This document shows, piece by piece, positions 11,031 to 21,769 of a DNA stretch of 64,000 bases. The stretch is from Richelia sp. SL_2_1 (GTDB lineage: Bacteria > Cyanobacteriota > Cyanobacteriia > Cyanobacteriales > Nostocaceae): contig JAAUSO010000008.1 of assembly GCA_012033205.1 (NCBI GenBank), forward strand, positions 22,578 to 86,577. The letters run 5' to 3'. The position numbers and the translations under genes were made by a program. Within the stretch, counting starts at the first letter, position 1, and the number at the start of each line of letters is the position of its first letter. The notes beneath the pieces were generated by a model that worked only from the letters and a program-made list of their open reading frames with translations, had not been told where the DNA came from and did no database searches.

Positions 11031-11101
11031 GTAGAGACGTAATATATTACGTCTCTTATATATATTACGTCTCTTATATATTAGGTATATTACGTCTCTA
11101 C
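11031..11101. repeat. Nested inverted repeat with three copies of ATTACGTCTCT; outer arms GTAGAGACGTAATAT / ATATTACGTCTCTAC
   Basis: Arms at 11031-11045 and 11087-11101 are exact reverse complements; immediately 3' of nadK. Confidence 0.85.
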
Positions 11102-11284
11102 AATGGTTTGGGTTGTGCAAAGAGTTAGTCAAAATATTTTTGCTCAAGTTTAGGATGTAAATACAAATATAAATATGTTGGGTTACGACGCAATCATAAT
11201 AATTAATTGAATGTTGTATTCTAGGTGCGTCTAACCCAACTTAACGGCTAATTTAACTGGTATTTAACCTGTAATCATTACTTT

Positions 11285-11638
11285 TTAATCAACTGCTCGT
11301 AATAAATAGTTAATTACGCTAGAAACTATTGCTAATACTATTGAACCAAGTAAAGCAGCTAAAGGGCCACCGATTGTAAAACCGTAATTAGGAGTAAGTA
11401 TACTTGCTAGCCAAAGGGTAAATCCGTTGATGACAAAGGTAAATAATCCAAAGGTAAGTAAGTTTATTGGTAGTGTTAAAATGCTTAAAATAGGACGAAT
11501 AAAAGCATTAACTAATCCTATAACTACAGCCGCAACCAAAGCTGCAACAAAACTTTTAATCACGAATTCAGGAACAATGTAAGCGGTAATTAGCAATGAC
11601 ACCGCAGTACCAAGCCAAGTTAATAAAAAATGCATCAT
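11285..11638 (-). CDS. Small integral membrane protein, 'phage holin family'-type (PF04020-like)
   Basis: Four hydrophobic segments; GLVNAFIRPILSILTLPINLLTFGLFTFVINGFTLWLAS. Confidence 0.8.
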   Translation of the reverse strand: MMHFLLTWLGTAVSLLITAYIVPEFVIKSFVAALVAAVVIGLVNAFIRPILSILTLPINLLTFGLFTFVINGFTLWLASILTPNYGFTIGGPLAALLGSIVLAIVSSVINYLLRAVD

Positions 11639-12047
11639 AGGCTTTGTGTAAGAAAATTATTGATTTGCTTGAGGTATTCACAATCAACTTTCACTATCTA
11701 TTTATGTTGTTCTCATAGAAAAATAACGCTTTCCAAGTAATGGCATCTAATGATACCTCCTAATTTTGGATATATATTATCCTATTGCGGGTTGTAGTTG
11801 CGACTTAAATTTGGTTGATTACTTTTAGTTACAGGAATCGCCGCAAGTCTCACACACAATCGCTGGTTGGTGCGTAAGTCCTGAACTTATTACTTCTTAA
11901 TGGTGGAAGTTGTGAATTAATTGCGATCCGATGCTCCCTCGCTACTTACCAAACTTGATATTAGAAACAATAATGGTGCATTACCATGACAGCGGTAACA
12001 CACCAGAAAAAATAGTTGAATATTAAATTAACTGAAGTATTCGATCA

Positions 12048-13050
12048 TCAATTACGTCTACCTTTATCTAAAAGATTCCAAGTAGCACCTCCAACAACAC
12101 CATCGGGTTCTAAACCGTTACGTTTCTGAAATGCTTTTACTGCTTCTGTTGTTACCGGACCAAAATCTCCATCAATACTTTTGAGAAATCCCAATTTAGA
12201 TAATTTTTGTTGCAACTCAACAACTTGAGAACCTCGCATTCCTGGACGCAAAATCGGTAATCCTTGCGCTGTATATTGGATTGTGGAGGTTTTTGCACCG
12301 AAGATGTACTGCTTTGGCTATTGCGTGTAGTTTGACGAGTACGTGTAGTCGCGGTTTGTTGCTGTTGCTGTACAGGTTTACGCTGCACAGTAGTAGTACG
12401 AGGTTTTGACTGTGCAGGTTTTGCTTGAGGATTGCTTTTAGGTGGGGTTGCAGGTTTTGGTTCTGGTGCAGGCTGAACAATTCTCACAGGAGTCTCTACA
12501 GCAGGTGTTATAGGTCTTTGTTGCTGTGTAGAATTATTTACCACCCTAACGTCAGAGAAGGACTCTGTAGGTACGGGGAAGGTATCAAAAGGGGGAGGTG
12601 TAGGGGTATTCGCGACTTCTGTTGATACTGTTGCGTTGGGGAAAAGGGTTCCCAAGTATTTGTATCGACAACCCCATCTGCTTTTAAACCCGCTGCTTGT
12701 TGGAAACGTACAACTGCTTTTTGAGTTGTTTCGGTGAATACACCATTGACTTCACCCTCATAAAAACCCAACAGTATCAAAGCTCCTTGCAATTCTCTTA
12801 CAGGTACTCCTTCGCTACCTATTTTCAGGTTAGGGCGGTTAATATTAGCCTCTACGACTACTTGAGCAATTGTTTGTTGCTTTGCTGCAATTGATATTCC
12901 AATTTGGGAACCAAATAGCAGAGGAGTAGAAGAAAGTAAAACTAACCAATAAATCCTATTTATCGGAAGGAAGCGAAACGACACGAGAGAGTTTAAGTAC
13001 TTGAAAATACTTATTTTTCTACTACCTATCATGGTTTTTGCCCCCGGCAA
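12048..13050 (-). CDS. Peptidoglycan-binding domain protein, two PG_binding_1-type domains flanking a P/Q/T-rich linker; two apparent frame breaks
   Basis: ORFs 12538..13050, 12152..12655 and 12048..12251 join to ...LKIGSEGVPVRELQGALILLGFYEGEVNGVFTETTQKAVVRFQQAAG...TPPPFDTFPVPTES...QYTAQGLPILRPGMRGSQVVELQQKLSKLGFLKSIDGDFGPVTTEAVKAFQKRNG. Confidence 0.8.
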
Positions 13051-13171
13051 GTCTCTTACAAATATACTATCTATTAACCAGTATAAAATTAATTTGTTAC
13101 AGCAGTATAAATGCTTAAGAAAAGCAGCAAATTGTCAGTAATTGATGCCAACTAAATAGTTTAGACTACTG

Positions 13172-14449
13172 TTACGCAATTACACGGTTAATTGCTTCTT
13201 TTTGACCGATTATAGATACGAATGGTTCCTTTAAGTATTTAGCAGCTGTGTTAATAGTTTCTACAGGGGTTAAAGCTGTAATATCTTCTTGAAATTTTTG
13301 GTCGAAGGCAATTCCTAATCCTAATATTTCATACCAACCATATATTTGAGCAATTTGTCCGTTAGTTTGTTTTCCCAAAGCGTACTGTCCGAGTATTTTG
13401 TTTTTTGCAGTTTGTAAAGCGCTTTCTGCTAGTTTATTACTAGAAAGTAAATCAACTTCTCTTCGCAACCCTTCTAAAGCGGTGATTGTATTTTCCGGTG
13501 CGGTACCCATGTAGACTACAAAGGAACTGGAAAACTTTCTTGTCGGGTACAATGCGGACACATCGTAGGCTAAACCAAGTTTTTCTCGTAATTCTATAAA
13601 TAAGCGACTAGAAAGCCCATTTCCTAAATAAGTAGAAAGCAGCTTTAAAGCAGGGTAGTCGGCTTCTTGCACTGAAGCACCTAAATAACCCAACATAATT
13701 ATCGATTGTTGTGTTGCTTGGGGGGTAATTATTTGTTGCGGTTTAGTTTGAGGAAATGGTATATCTATAGTTGGCAATGCTGTATCTAGCCTTTGCCAAT
13801 CACCAAAAAGTTCTTCTACTTGTTTGGTTGCATCCTCTGGGGAAATACGACCGGCAATACTAATAACTATATTATCTGGGCGAAAATAATCTGAATAAAA
13901 TTTTACTAAATCTTCGCGAGTCAAACTGCTAATAGTTGTTTCATCCCCTAACCCCGATGATGCATAAGGATGATTTTTGTACATAATTTGTCGTAATTGC
14001 TCAAATGCGACGTTAAAGGGCTGTTCCTTTTGCAAGCGCACTTGTTGTAGAGCAATCCGCTTTTCCATCTCTACCAACTCTGCTGGAAAAGTTGGCGATA
14101 GCAATATTCGTGTTGCTAGTTCCAAAGTTTGAGTAAAATCAGCACTCACGGTTTTTAAGGATAAAACAAAGTAATCTGTCGCAGCATCCGCACTCAAACT
14201 CGCTCCCACAGATTCTACACGTTGGGCAATTTCTAAGCTAGAAAGTCCATCACATCCTTTTGTGAGTACAGCGCTGAGTAAATTGGCTAAACCGGCTTTT
14301 TCCGGCTTTTGATCACAACTTCCAGCACGGATAAATATTCGAGCCGCAATAATATCAGCGGCGGAATTTTCCGAAACCAGTAGTATTATGCCATTCTTCA
14401 ATACGGTACGATGGAGATTCAATTTTTTTGGCAAGGTTGTCATCAGCAA
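13172..14449 (-). CDS. M16-family metallopeptidase (processing-peptidase-like; zinc-ligand motif degenerate)
   Basis: 425 aa; RTVLKNGIILLVSENSAADIIAARIFIRAGSCDQKPEKAGLANLLSAVLTKG: typical HxxEH position is replaced, as in non-catalytic M16 subunits. Confidence 0.85.
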   Translation of the reverse strand: MLMTTLPKKLNLHRTVLKNGIILLVSENSAADIIAARIFIRAGSCDQKPEKAGLANLLSAVLTKGCDGLSSLEIAQRVESVGASLSADAATDYFVLSLKTVSADFTQTLELATRILLSPTFPAELVEMEKRIALQQVRLQKEQPFNVAFEQLRQIMYKNHPYASSGLGDETTISSLTREDLVKFYSDYFRPDNIVISIAGRISPEDATKQVEELFGDWQRLDTALPTIDIPFPQTKPQQIITPQATQQSIIMLGYLGASVQEADYPALKLLSTYLGNGLSSRLFIELREKLGLAYDVSALYPTRKFSSSFVVYMGTAPENTITALEGLRREVDLLSSNKLAESALQTAKNKILGQYALGKQTNGQIAQIYGWYEILGLGIAFDQKFQEDITALTPVETINTAAKYLKEPFVSIIGQKEAINRVIA

Positions 14450-14710
14450 GATTTTCGATTTGGAATGGGGACTACTGGCATTGAGAGTTAGGAGTTATGT
14501 TGTGGAGTAGTTGATAATTTTTGATCAATTAAAGTTAAATTTTAATCTATTTGCAATACCGATGCTCGAAACACGGTACTATTCGTTTAGTATAAGAATA
14601 TTCAACTATATTATCAGTTTTTATTGACATTAATTTTAATTTTTCATTTACGATGTCCCGTTTTGAGATGTCTGTTCCTATATAAAAAAATGAACATTAA
14701 AAATCAACTC

Positions 14711-14944
14711 AAAAAAATAAAGCCCTCAAGTCAACAAGTGACTAGAGGAACTTTAAAATTTTAGTTCACCGCAACGCCGTTTTACCTAAGTTTATGACCT
14801 GGTTAAACCAGGGGGGTACCGAATTACATCGTTTAAAGTTTCCGGGTACAAGCCCGGTATACTGCCACGAAACTATTCAGTTCCCATATCATAAAAGTCA
14901 TAGATCACAAAACTGTATGGCAGTCACCAACGTCGTAGTGCAAC
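14711..14944 (-). ncRNA. Structured ncRNA downstream of purK; candidate 6S RNA (ssaA/ssrS) with Rho-independent terminator
   Basis: Minus strand: TATAAT at 14956-14951; closing stem CACTACGACGTTG / CGGCGTTGCGGTG pairs at 12 of 13 positions (with G-U); internal hairpins ACTGCCA/TGGCAGT, CCGGG/CCCGG, CCTGG/CCAGG; terminator CCTCTAGTCACTTGTTGACTTGAGGG followed by T-run. About 190 nt before the terminator. Recalled association of cyanobacterial 6S RNA genes with purK. Confidence 0.55.
14724..14748 (-). terminator. Rho-independent terminator of the ncRNA
   Basis: Stem CCTCtAGTCA/TGACTtGAGG followed by GCTTTATTTTTTT on the minus strand. Confidence 0.75.
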
Positions 14945-15016
14945 AAGTCTATTATAACTTTCACTGTTGTTATTGTGTAATAAATAAATATTTTTTATTA
15001 TCCTTTGATTGCTGAT

Positions 15017-16189
15017 TTATTGAGAATACCATACAGACTCTATATTTCGGGCAATTGTCATTGCTTCATCACGGTTTAATTCATTTAATAAAACTGTAAT
15101 GTGACCCAGTTTACGTCCGGGACGAGATTCTGATTTCCCATACCAATGAAGATAGGCTCCAGGAATTTTTGCGAGGGTAGAGCGTTTGTCGATATAGTTA
15201 GTTGTTCGTGTTTCATAACCTAACAAATTTACCATAATAGCACAAGGAATTTTCATCGCCACATTACCTAAAGGTAAATCGCAAACGGCTCTTAAGTGTT
15301 GCTCGAATTGCGAAGTAAAGCAAGCATCTATAGAAAAGTGTCCGGAATTATGAGTCCGAGGTGCAATTTCATTTACTAATACTTGATCGCCATCGGTCAA
15401 AAATAATTCTATAGCAAAAATTCCTACTACTTGCAAGCTATTTAGTACAGTACAAGCAATATCTTGAATGGTTTTTTCTGTCTGAGGACTGATGTCCGCA
15501 GGTGCAATAACTCGCCGACAAACTTGTTGCTCTTGTTGGGTTTCTACAACTACAAAAGGAGAAATTTTACCACTTGTTGAACGCGCTGCAATTATGGATA
15601 ATTCTTTTTGAAAAGGAATGAATTCTTCTAACAAAAAATTAGAATTCAAACAGTTTTTTGTTTCTAAATCAGTTAAATTATTGATAATAAAAGTACCTTG
15701 ACCATCATAGCCGTGACGACGAGCTTTTAAAACAGATGGAAAGCTTAATTTCCATTCCGAATCACGATAACTTTTGGTGTATATACTTTGATTAACAGAT
15801 GAAATCGCAAATAATGATTCAGGTAATATAAACTTGGGAACTGGTATACCCAAATCACGCAAAAAACAACGTTGATGATATTTATCTAGTAGAGGAGATA
15901 AAGCTTCGATTCGAGGACGAAAACAAACACCTTGTGAAGCAATTTGAGATAAAGCTTCTATATCAACAAATTCGTTTTCAAAAGTGATGACATCGCATTT
16001 TTCTGCTAACTTAATTGTGGCTTGAGCATCATTAACCGCTGCAAAAACAGTATCGCTAGCAATCTCAACTGCGGGGTCATTGCAATCTGGAGTTTGGATA
16101 ATTAATTCTACTCCTAATTTGTTCGCCGCAACACCCATCATTAATGCTAACTGTCCACCACCAATTACACCAACACGCTTGATTTGCAT
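15017..16189 (-). CDS. purK: 5-(carboxyamino)imidazole ribonucleotide synthase
   Basis: RVGVIGGGQLALMMGVAANKLGVE, FPSVLKARRHGYDGQGTFII, VNEIAPRTHNSGHFSIDAC. Confidence 0.95.
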   Translation of the reverse strand: MQIKRVGVIGGGQLALMMGVAANKLGVELIIQTPDCNDPAVEIASDTVFAAVNDAQATIKLAEKCDVITFENEFVDIEALSQIASQGVCFRPRIEALSPLLDKYHQRCFLRDLGIPVPKFILPESLFAISSVNQSIYTKSYRDSEWKLSFPSVLKARRHGYDGQGTFIINNLTDLETKNCLNSNFLLEEFIPFQKELSIIAARSTSGKISPFVVVETQQEQQVCRRVIAPADISPQTEKTIQDIACTVLNSLQVVGIFAIELFLTDGDQVLVNEIAPRTHNSGHFSIDACFTSQFEQHLRAVCDLPLGNVAMKIPCAIMVNLLGYETRTTNYIDKRSTLAKIPGAYLHWYGKSESRPGRKLGHITVLLNELNRDEAMTIARNIESVWYSQ

Positions 16190-16730
16190 TTATCAAAAAT
16201 AATTAGTTTCTACACCATTTTTACAGTTGTTAAGGTTAGCTTATTCGCAAAGTTATCTCATCTACACTCCGTAATCATGTTTGTATTAATAAATGTTACT
16301 GCGAGTCAGCCATCTCTGATATCAACTCCCGTCAAGTTTACCTTAAATTCTGTAGTATATAATCTCATATCTTGGACTTTTACTGGGAAACCAGTTTCTC
16401 ACGCTGATTGATCATTGAGCATTCTGACTGATTTATTTTCCCAAATTAACTTTACATTTGTTTAAATAAATCGTTGCTTTACTCTCCAAATCTTGAGAAA
16501 AGTTTACTTTTCAAGGAATAAATAAAGTTTATTATCATTTAAGAAAAGAATAAAAGAACTGCTGTTATTCTTGTAATTAGTGAAAGCTTTGTTTGATATT
16601 TTTATAGACGTAAGTCGATAAAATATTGTCTTAACAAAGCGTTACATTTGATAGTTACAAATCTTGTCCTAGAGAATTGTGAACTATAAGTAATAATCGA
16701 GAAGTTTTTATTTATTATTATTGGCAAGTT

Positions 16731-17090
16731 ATGCTGAAAAATTTAAATCGAATTGCTAACAATCCGATGAAACATTACAACGATGAATGGATTGTCCAAT
16801 GGTGTCAAGATAATGGTTGGACTGATTTGTATATCGAACGCTGTAATAACTTCTGGGCTTTTCCTCCAGGTGCAGTAATGCCAGAACCAATTCCCACAAA
16901 AGTTTTGAGAACAATTAAAGCAGAGAACGGATTAACTTGTGAAGAACGTATTTGGTCGATTGCAGCAGTAATTGCCACAATGATAGCGGCAGGTGTTACT
17001 TATTGGTTGAGATGTCCGATACCAATGGTTGCAGCCTTTGCATTTAATGCTGTGACTGTTGCTCAATTGGAAGTTGAAGATGCCTATTGA
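16731..17090 (+). CDS. Conserved hypothetical protein
   Basis: 119 aa; WIVQWCQDNGWTDLYIERCNNFWAFPPGAVMPEPIP; two hydrophobic segments at C-terminus. Confidence 0.7.
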   Translation: MLKNLNRIANNPMKHYNDEWIVQWCQDNGWTDLYIERCNNFWAFPPGAVMPEPIPTKVLRTIKAENGLTCEERIWSIAAVIATMIAAGVTYWLRCPIPMVAAFAFNAVTVAQLEVEDAY

Positions 17091-17507
17091 AGAGTGCGGA
17101 GGTATTGGGGGAACCTTTTCCCCAGGAATATTATAAATAGGAATTTCCGTTAAAAGAATTAAGCTAATATAAAATATTTAAATAGCAAATAGCACTAGAA
17201 AAAATAATCTTTATTTCCTTGGTAATTTATATCTTGCATCATATACTATAGAAAGCTATCGTCAAAATAATTATTAATTGTTTGATTTCGTTATTACCCA
17301 ACTGGGACTGCAAGTCCCAGCCTGATCGCAGAAGTCCATTAAAAGGGACTAAAAATATTACAGTTTTAGATAAGTGCTTATTTCTTATTTACAGCATATT
17401 TCCGGATGGATGAGGCAGATTTGGATGGGCAGGGATGCCATCCCACGCATTGCTTTATAATATGATGCTGTATCATAAAGAATGGGCGAATAGTTATCAA
17501 TAATTAC

Positions 17508-18284
17508 TCAACTGTTAATTAAACTTGCAGCATCTGTATCTAAGAATAAATTCGCTTGAGCTTGATTGCGGAGAATAGAAGCTGGAAATTCTCTAGTAAT
17601 ATTTCCTTGTAATAATTGTTTAATTAATTTAGCTTTACGTTTTCCTGGTGCAAGACAGATAATTTTTTTCGCCGCACAAATCATCGGTATAGTAAGAGTA
17701 AAAGCATATTTAGGTACACTTTCTAAATTAGGAAAATAACCACTATCTACTTGTTGCTGATGGTTAACTGAATCCAACTTAACTAGTTTTACCATATAGC
17801 GGTCATTAAAATCCGCCACAGATGGTTCATTAAAAGCTAAATGTCCGTTTTCCCCTATTCCCAAAAAACACAGGTCAATCGGTTGTGCTGTGAGTAATTT
17901 AGAATAGCGATCGCACTCTTGTAAAGGCTGCAAAGTATCACCTTCTATATAGTGAAATTTCTGAGGTGAAATAAGCTTTTCGACACGTTTTCGGAGATAA
18001 TATCGGAAACTGGAAGAATGCTCGGCTGATATACCTAAATATTCATCTAAATGAAAACAGATAATTCGCGACCAATCAATATTACTTAAATTAGTTAAAG
18101 TATCCAAAAATTGAAGTTGAGAATTACCTGTTGCAAATAATATTGTTGCAGTTTGCTGGTGTTTGAGAATTTGCTGTAAATATTGTTGAACGATGGAAGA
18201 GACGGATAAAGCGAGTTCAGCTTCCGAATCGTAAATCTGAACTCCTAGGCTATCAACGCGAAAATCTTTTGTAGCGTTTGACAT
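17508..18284 (-). CDS. nagB: Glucosamine-6-phosphate deaminase / 6-phosphogluconolactonase family
   Basis: CFHLDEYLGISAEHSSSFRYYLRK, DLCFLGIGENGHLAFNEP. Confidence 0.92.
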   Translation of the reverse strand: MSNATKDFRVDSLGVQIYDSEAELALSVSSIVQQYLQQILKHQQTATILFATGNSQLQFLDTLTNLSNIDWSRIICFHLDEYLGISAEHSSSFRYYLRKRVEKLISPQKFHYIEGDTLQPLQECDRYSKLLTAQPIDLCFLGIGENGHLAFNEPSVADFNDRYMVKLVKLDSVNHQQQVDSGYFPNLESVPKYAFTLTIPMICAAKKIICLAPGKRKAKLIKQLLQGNITREFPASILRNQAQANLFLDTDAASLINS

Positions 18285-19375
18285 TTGATAACAAATAATT
18301 TTGTTGAATTAAGTAAACGAGTCGTCGTTACTCCGCCGTTGCACGGTAAAGGTAGATTTTTCAGTCTACCCATACACGCGCTAGTTACCATAGGTTGTCA
18401 GATTTTATAAGAATTCATCATAGTTTTTTGTAGGCTCGAATGCAGCAATTATTGCGGGAAACCACAAAATAATCTAAGCTATTTGATAAATGTTTATATT
18501 TTTTTACAGTTCATCAGAATAAATTATGATATGTGGAATTTCTGATTTTGCAGATTTGTAATTATGGAAGTTTCTCAATTCTCATCAATAATCTCAGAGT
18601 GCCATCTCCGGATACAGATGATAATTATTATCTATAAAATTAGAAATTCCTATGGATAGAAAACAAAGGTTTATAGTCACTGAGGGTAAGTTAAGTTGAG
18701 TTTAAATGTATATTCAAGAATAGTTAATGGAATCCTCAAATTACTGTATTTAAAGGATTTTAGGCTATTAACCGTTGAGTAGCACGCTAATTGAGTTTCA
18801 GTCGATTCCCGGAAGCTTACCTACATTTATCTCAAATATAATCAAATATAATCTAGAACATATGCAAACAAAGTTTGTAATTATTATCAAGTACTTGCAT
18901 TTTATACAGGCATCGGTTACATTCGGATATAAAGCTTAACTCCCAATTCGGGAGAAAATCTGGGATTACATCAGCTTAAGCAAGCATGAGTTAAGTAGAC
19001 CTGTAAAACTTTTCTCATTCTGACAACAAATGCTTGGTGTAAAACTGCTACTTTTAGACTATTGCCAAAAATCTCAAAGCTTCCCACTCCGAGTAGAATT
19101 TCTACTTTTTGGTGATGCTTTTCGTACAATCTATTTTTTTTATAAACTTATTGAGAATAATTTGCAACATATTCACAAATTTAGATATAGTAAAAATATA
19201 TAAACAAAAAGCTTTGAAAATCCAAGGATTTTCAAAACGTCGAGGTTGATTTACGGTTAAAGTAGCTTTTTTGACAATGGTTTTAATGAATAATTTACAT
19301 ATACTTTTGATTTCCATGATGATGCTTCCCGGTATTCACTTGTAAGCTGAAGTATTAAAGGTATAGATAAGTTTT

Positions 19376-19714
19376 TTGGAAAAAATCGACCTGTATAAAG
19401 GGAACAGAAAAAATATGTATAACAGCGAAGAATCAAGGCAAATACTCAGTGAAAACCCCAAGGCTCAAATGAAGAATGTAGAAAGAATACATAAAACTGA
19501 TGAATTTATAACTATCTATAGAGGTAAAATTTTATGTGTTGCAAAATTTCTCAAGCTGTTGGTAGCATTTTTTTTAGGACAAGAGAATTTTGATCAAGAA
19601 AGTGTTATAAAAGTCCTATTAGGAAAACAGTTAATTAATCAATTTGATTACTACATAAGTATTTCTGTTTGCAGTTTAAAGTATTGCAGCGGAATTATGA
19701 TTGAGAAATCTTAG
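19376..19714 (+). CDS. Possible hypothetical protein
   Basis: 112-aa ORF in a coding-poor stretch; no recognisable motif. Confidence 0.3.
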   Translation: MEKIDLYKGNRKNMYNSEESRQILSENPKAQMKNVERIHKTDEFITIYRGKILCVAKFLKLLVAFFLGQENFDQESVIKVLLGKQLINQFDYYISISVCSLKYCSGIMIEKS

Positions 19715-19802
19715 TACTAAGGATGATTCTTTAGGGAGTCGATAGTCACATTATCTATGTGTAATATCCTGTTTGTAAAAATACACGACCCATATAAAAT
19801 AA

Positions 19803-20780
19803 ATGAGTACAAATTTTTGTTCTGATAATTCACGAGAAGTAGGGGAAGATATTATTGGTACTGCAACCAATAATCAGACTTATGTTTTGGTAGAATGCCC
19901 ACCTCCGTGGAATTCGGATGCTTTTAGTTCTAAATGGGTTCCGGATAATTTGCGGTTATTGATGGAAGAGGCAAAAACAGCTAAACTACCGATTAAATTT
20001 CAGTTAATTGCTAATGATTTATCGCATAAAGCAAACTCTACGACGCTGCTGATTTATCACCAAGAAAAAGGAGAAGGTAAAGGTTACTTGAAACGAGAGT
20101 TTAAGTTGGAAAATATCGAACAAGCAGCGGCAACTATCAAAAAATGGTTGTGGAGAAAAAATCTCAAATATGAAATAGATGCAACTACCACAAGAGATAT
20201 ATTAGTTTGTACTCATGGTAGTCACGATAAATGTTGTGCAAGATACGGAAATCCGTTTTATTTCCACGCTAAGAATATTATTTCGAGTTTAGGCTTGGAT
20301 AATGTGCGGATTTGGAAATCCAGTCATTTCGGAGGACATCGATTTGCGCCGACAATGATAGACTTGCCACAAGGAAGGTATTATGGCAATCTTGACCCAG
20401 AGTCATTTAAGTCAATATTGACTCATACTGGTGATATTGAGTGCTTTAAGGATATTTATCGAGGTTGGGGAATTCTACCAAAGTCGATTCAAATTGTCGA
20501 AAGAGAATTAATTCTGCGTTACGGATGGGATTGGTTTAATTACAAAGCAGCAGGTAGAATTATCGAACAAAGTTTGGATAAGAGTAGTGTACTCGCAGAG
20601 TTAACTTTTGAAAAACCCGACGCTTCTGTTTATGTCTATCAAGCTAAACTTGTTAAAGATCATAGCAAGACACAAGCCCTCAAAACTTCCTGTAATGCCA
20701 AGCATGACACTGTATTAGTTAGATATGCTGTTGCGAATATGTGGTTAGCTTCTAGAGACTTGGTGAAAGTAGCAAGTTAA
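19803..20780 (+). CDS. Sucrase/ferredoxin-like family protein
   Basis: FCSDNSREVGEDIIGTA, VCTHGSHDKCCARYGNPFYFHAK, IWKSSHFGGHRFAPTMIDLPQGRYYGNLDPES. Confidence 0.88.
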   Translation: MSTNFCSDNSREVGEDIIGTATNNQTYVLVECPPPWNSDAFSSKWVPDNLRLLMEEAKTAKLPIKFQLIANDLSHKANSTTLLIYHQEKGEGKGYLKREFKLENIEQAAATIKKWLWRKNLKYEIDATTTRDILVCTHGSHDKCCARYGNPFYFHAKNIISSLGLDNVRIWKSSHFGGHRFAPTMIDLPQGRYYGNLDPESFKSILTHTGDIECFKDIYRGWGILPKSIQIVERELILRYGWDWFNYKAAGRIIEQSLDKSSVLAELTFEKPDASVYVYQAKLVKDHSKTQALKTSCNAKHDTVLVRYAVANMWLASRDLVKVAS

Positions 20781-20969
20781 TTTGGGTTTACTGTTTGTCA
20801 TTATAATTAGTAGCATAATTGGATATTAATTCTCTTCGTTTAATTCCAAGTAAAGCACTTTTTGTTACCGGGTGTTCTATCCAATGGTTTTGTCTATACT
20901 TTAGATTAGGTTTCTCAATGGACTATAATTTTTTAGTCCCCTAATTCGTCTCATAAAAATATATTTGAC

Positions 20970-21698
20970 TCAATCGGGTAAATTATTGGGGTCAATACCT
21001 TGAGATAACAAGTAAGCGATTAACTTTTCTTTTTGTTGACGTTCTTGTTCAATTAATTCTACTGCCCAAGGTAACATTTTATCAGCTTCATCCCACCAGC
21101 GCAACCAATATCCACTTCGAGCTTCTTTGGTACCTTGCCAAGTTCCTAAAAATAAGTTCATCGAAGTGATAAAATGACGACCATCGGGGTTTGGCAATTC
21201 TAATTCATATCGTCCGTTTTGCAACTGATAAAATTCTAATAAACCCCCATTTGGATCAAAAATAATATAAACAGGTAATTTTAAAATTTGTTCGTAGAAA
21301 AACCATTTTCCTGGTGGGTAGGTTGGTTTAACAGAATATTCTTCACCTTGGGTTTCTGACAAGAATTCCATTACCACCGCAGGAATATCACCTTCTAATA
21401 ATGGTGTATAACTTTTACGGTCTGGTAAAATCGATTTTACTGATGGAATATAAACCCAGTCTGGTGCTTTAGCAATAAATTGTCCATTAATTGTCGCACA
21501 AAGTCCAAAATTGGATGCAATTAACATTTGGGGTTGAATAAACCCGGATATTTCTAAACTTTCCCGTAATGCACCTGCTAAAAGTGGTTGCCCAGTATTT
21601 TCCACTGGTTCATCCTCAAGTTGAAAATCTTCGGGTAAAGCTTCCCAAGATATTACCAGTTCAGTTGAGGACTTGGATTTACTAGTTTGGGTTGCCAT
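20970..21698 (-). CDS. Uma2 family (DUF820) endonuclease-fold protein
   Basis: WVYIPSVKSILPDRKSYTPLLEGDIPAVVMEFLSETQGEEYSVKPTYPPGKWFFYEQILKLPVYIIFDPNGGLLEFYQL. Confidence 0.85.
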   Translation of the reverse strand: MATQTSKSKSSTELVISWEALPEDFQLEDEPVENTGQPLLAGALRESLEISGFIQPQMLIASNFGLCATINGQFIAKAPDWVYIPSVKSILPDRKSYTPLLEGDIPAVVMEFLSETQGEEYSVKPTYPPGKWFFYEQILKLPVYIIFDPNGGLLEFYQLQNGRYELELPNPDGRHFITSMNLFLGTWQGTKEARSGYWLRWWDEADKMLPWAVELIEQERQQKEKLIAYLLSQGIDPNNLPD

Positions 21699-21769
21699 AA
21701 ATACCGCCTATAAAGACTTAGTATTATTTTATCACTAACTATTTGAGTTATGGGGCATTGATAATTAAC

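Noticed and set aside
11285-11638. 'Phage holin' as evidence for prophage
   Set aside because: This membrane family is widespread in non-phage contexts; no other phage genes nearby
12217-12625. Alternative-frame ORFs over the P/Q/T-rich linker
   Set aside because: By-products of low-complexity linker sequence in the peptidoglycan-binding gene
14794-15015. 73-aa plus-strand ORF
   Set aside because: Lies antisense across the structured RNA and terminator candidate; no protein-like features
19102-19317. 71-aa minus ORF in the 18.3-19.8 kb gene-poor stretch
   Set aside because: No motif, AT-rich, no supporting context; left unannotated
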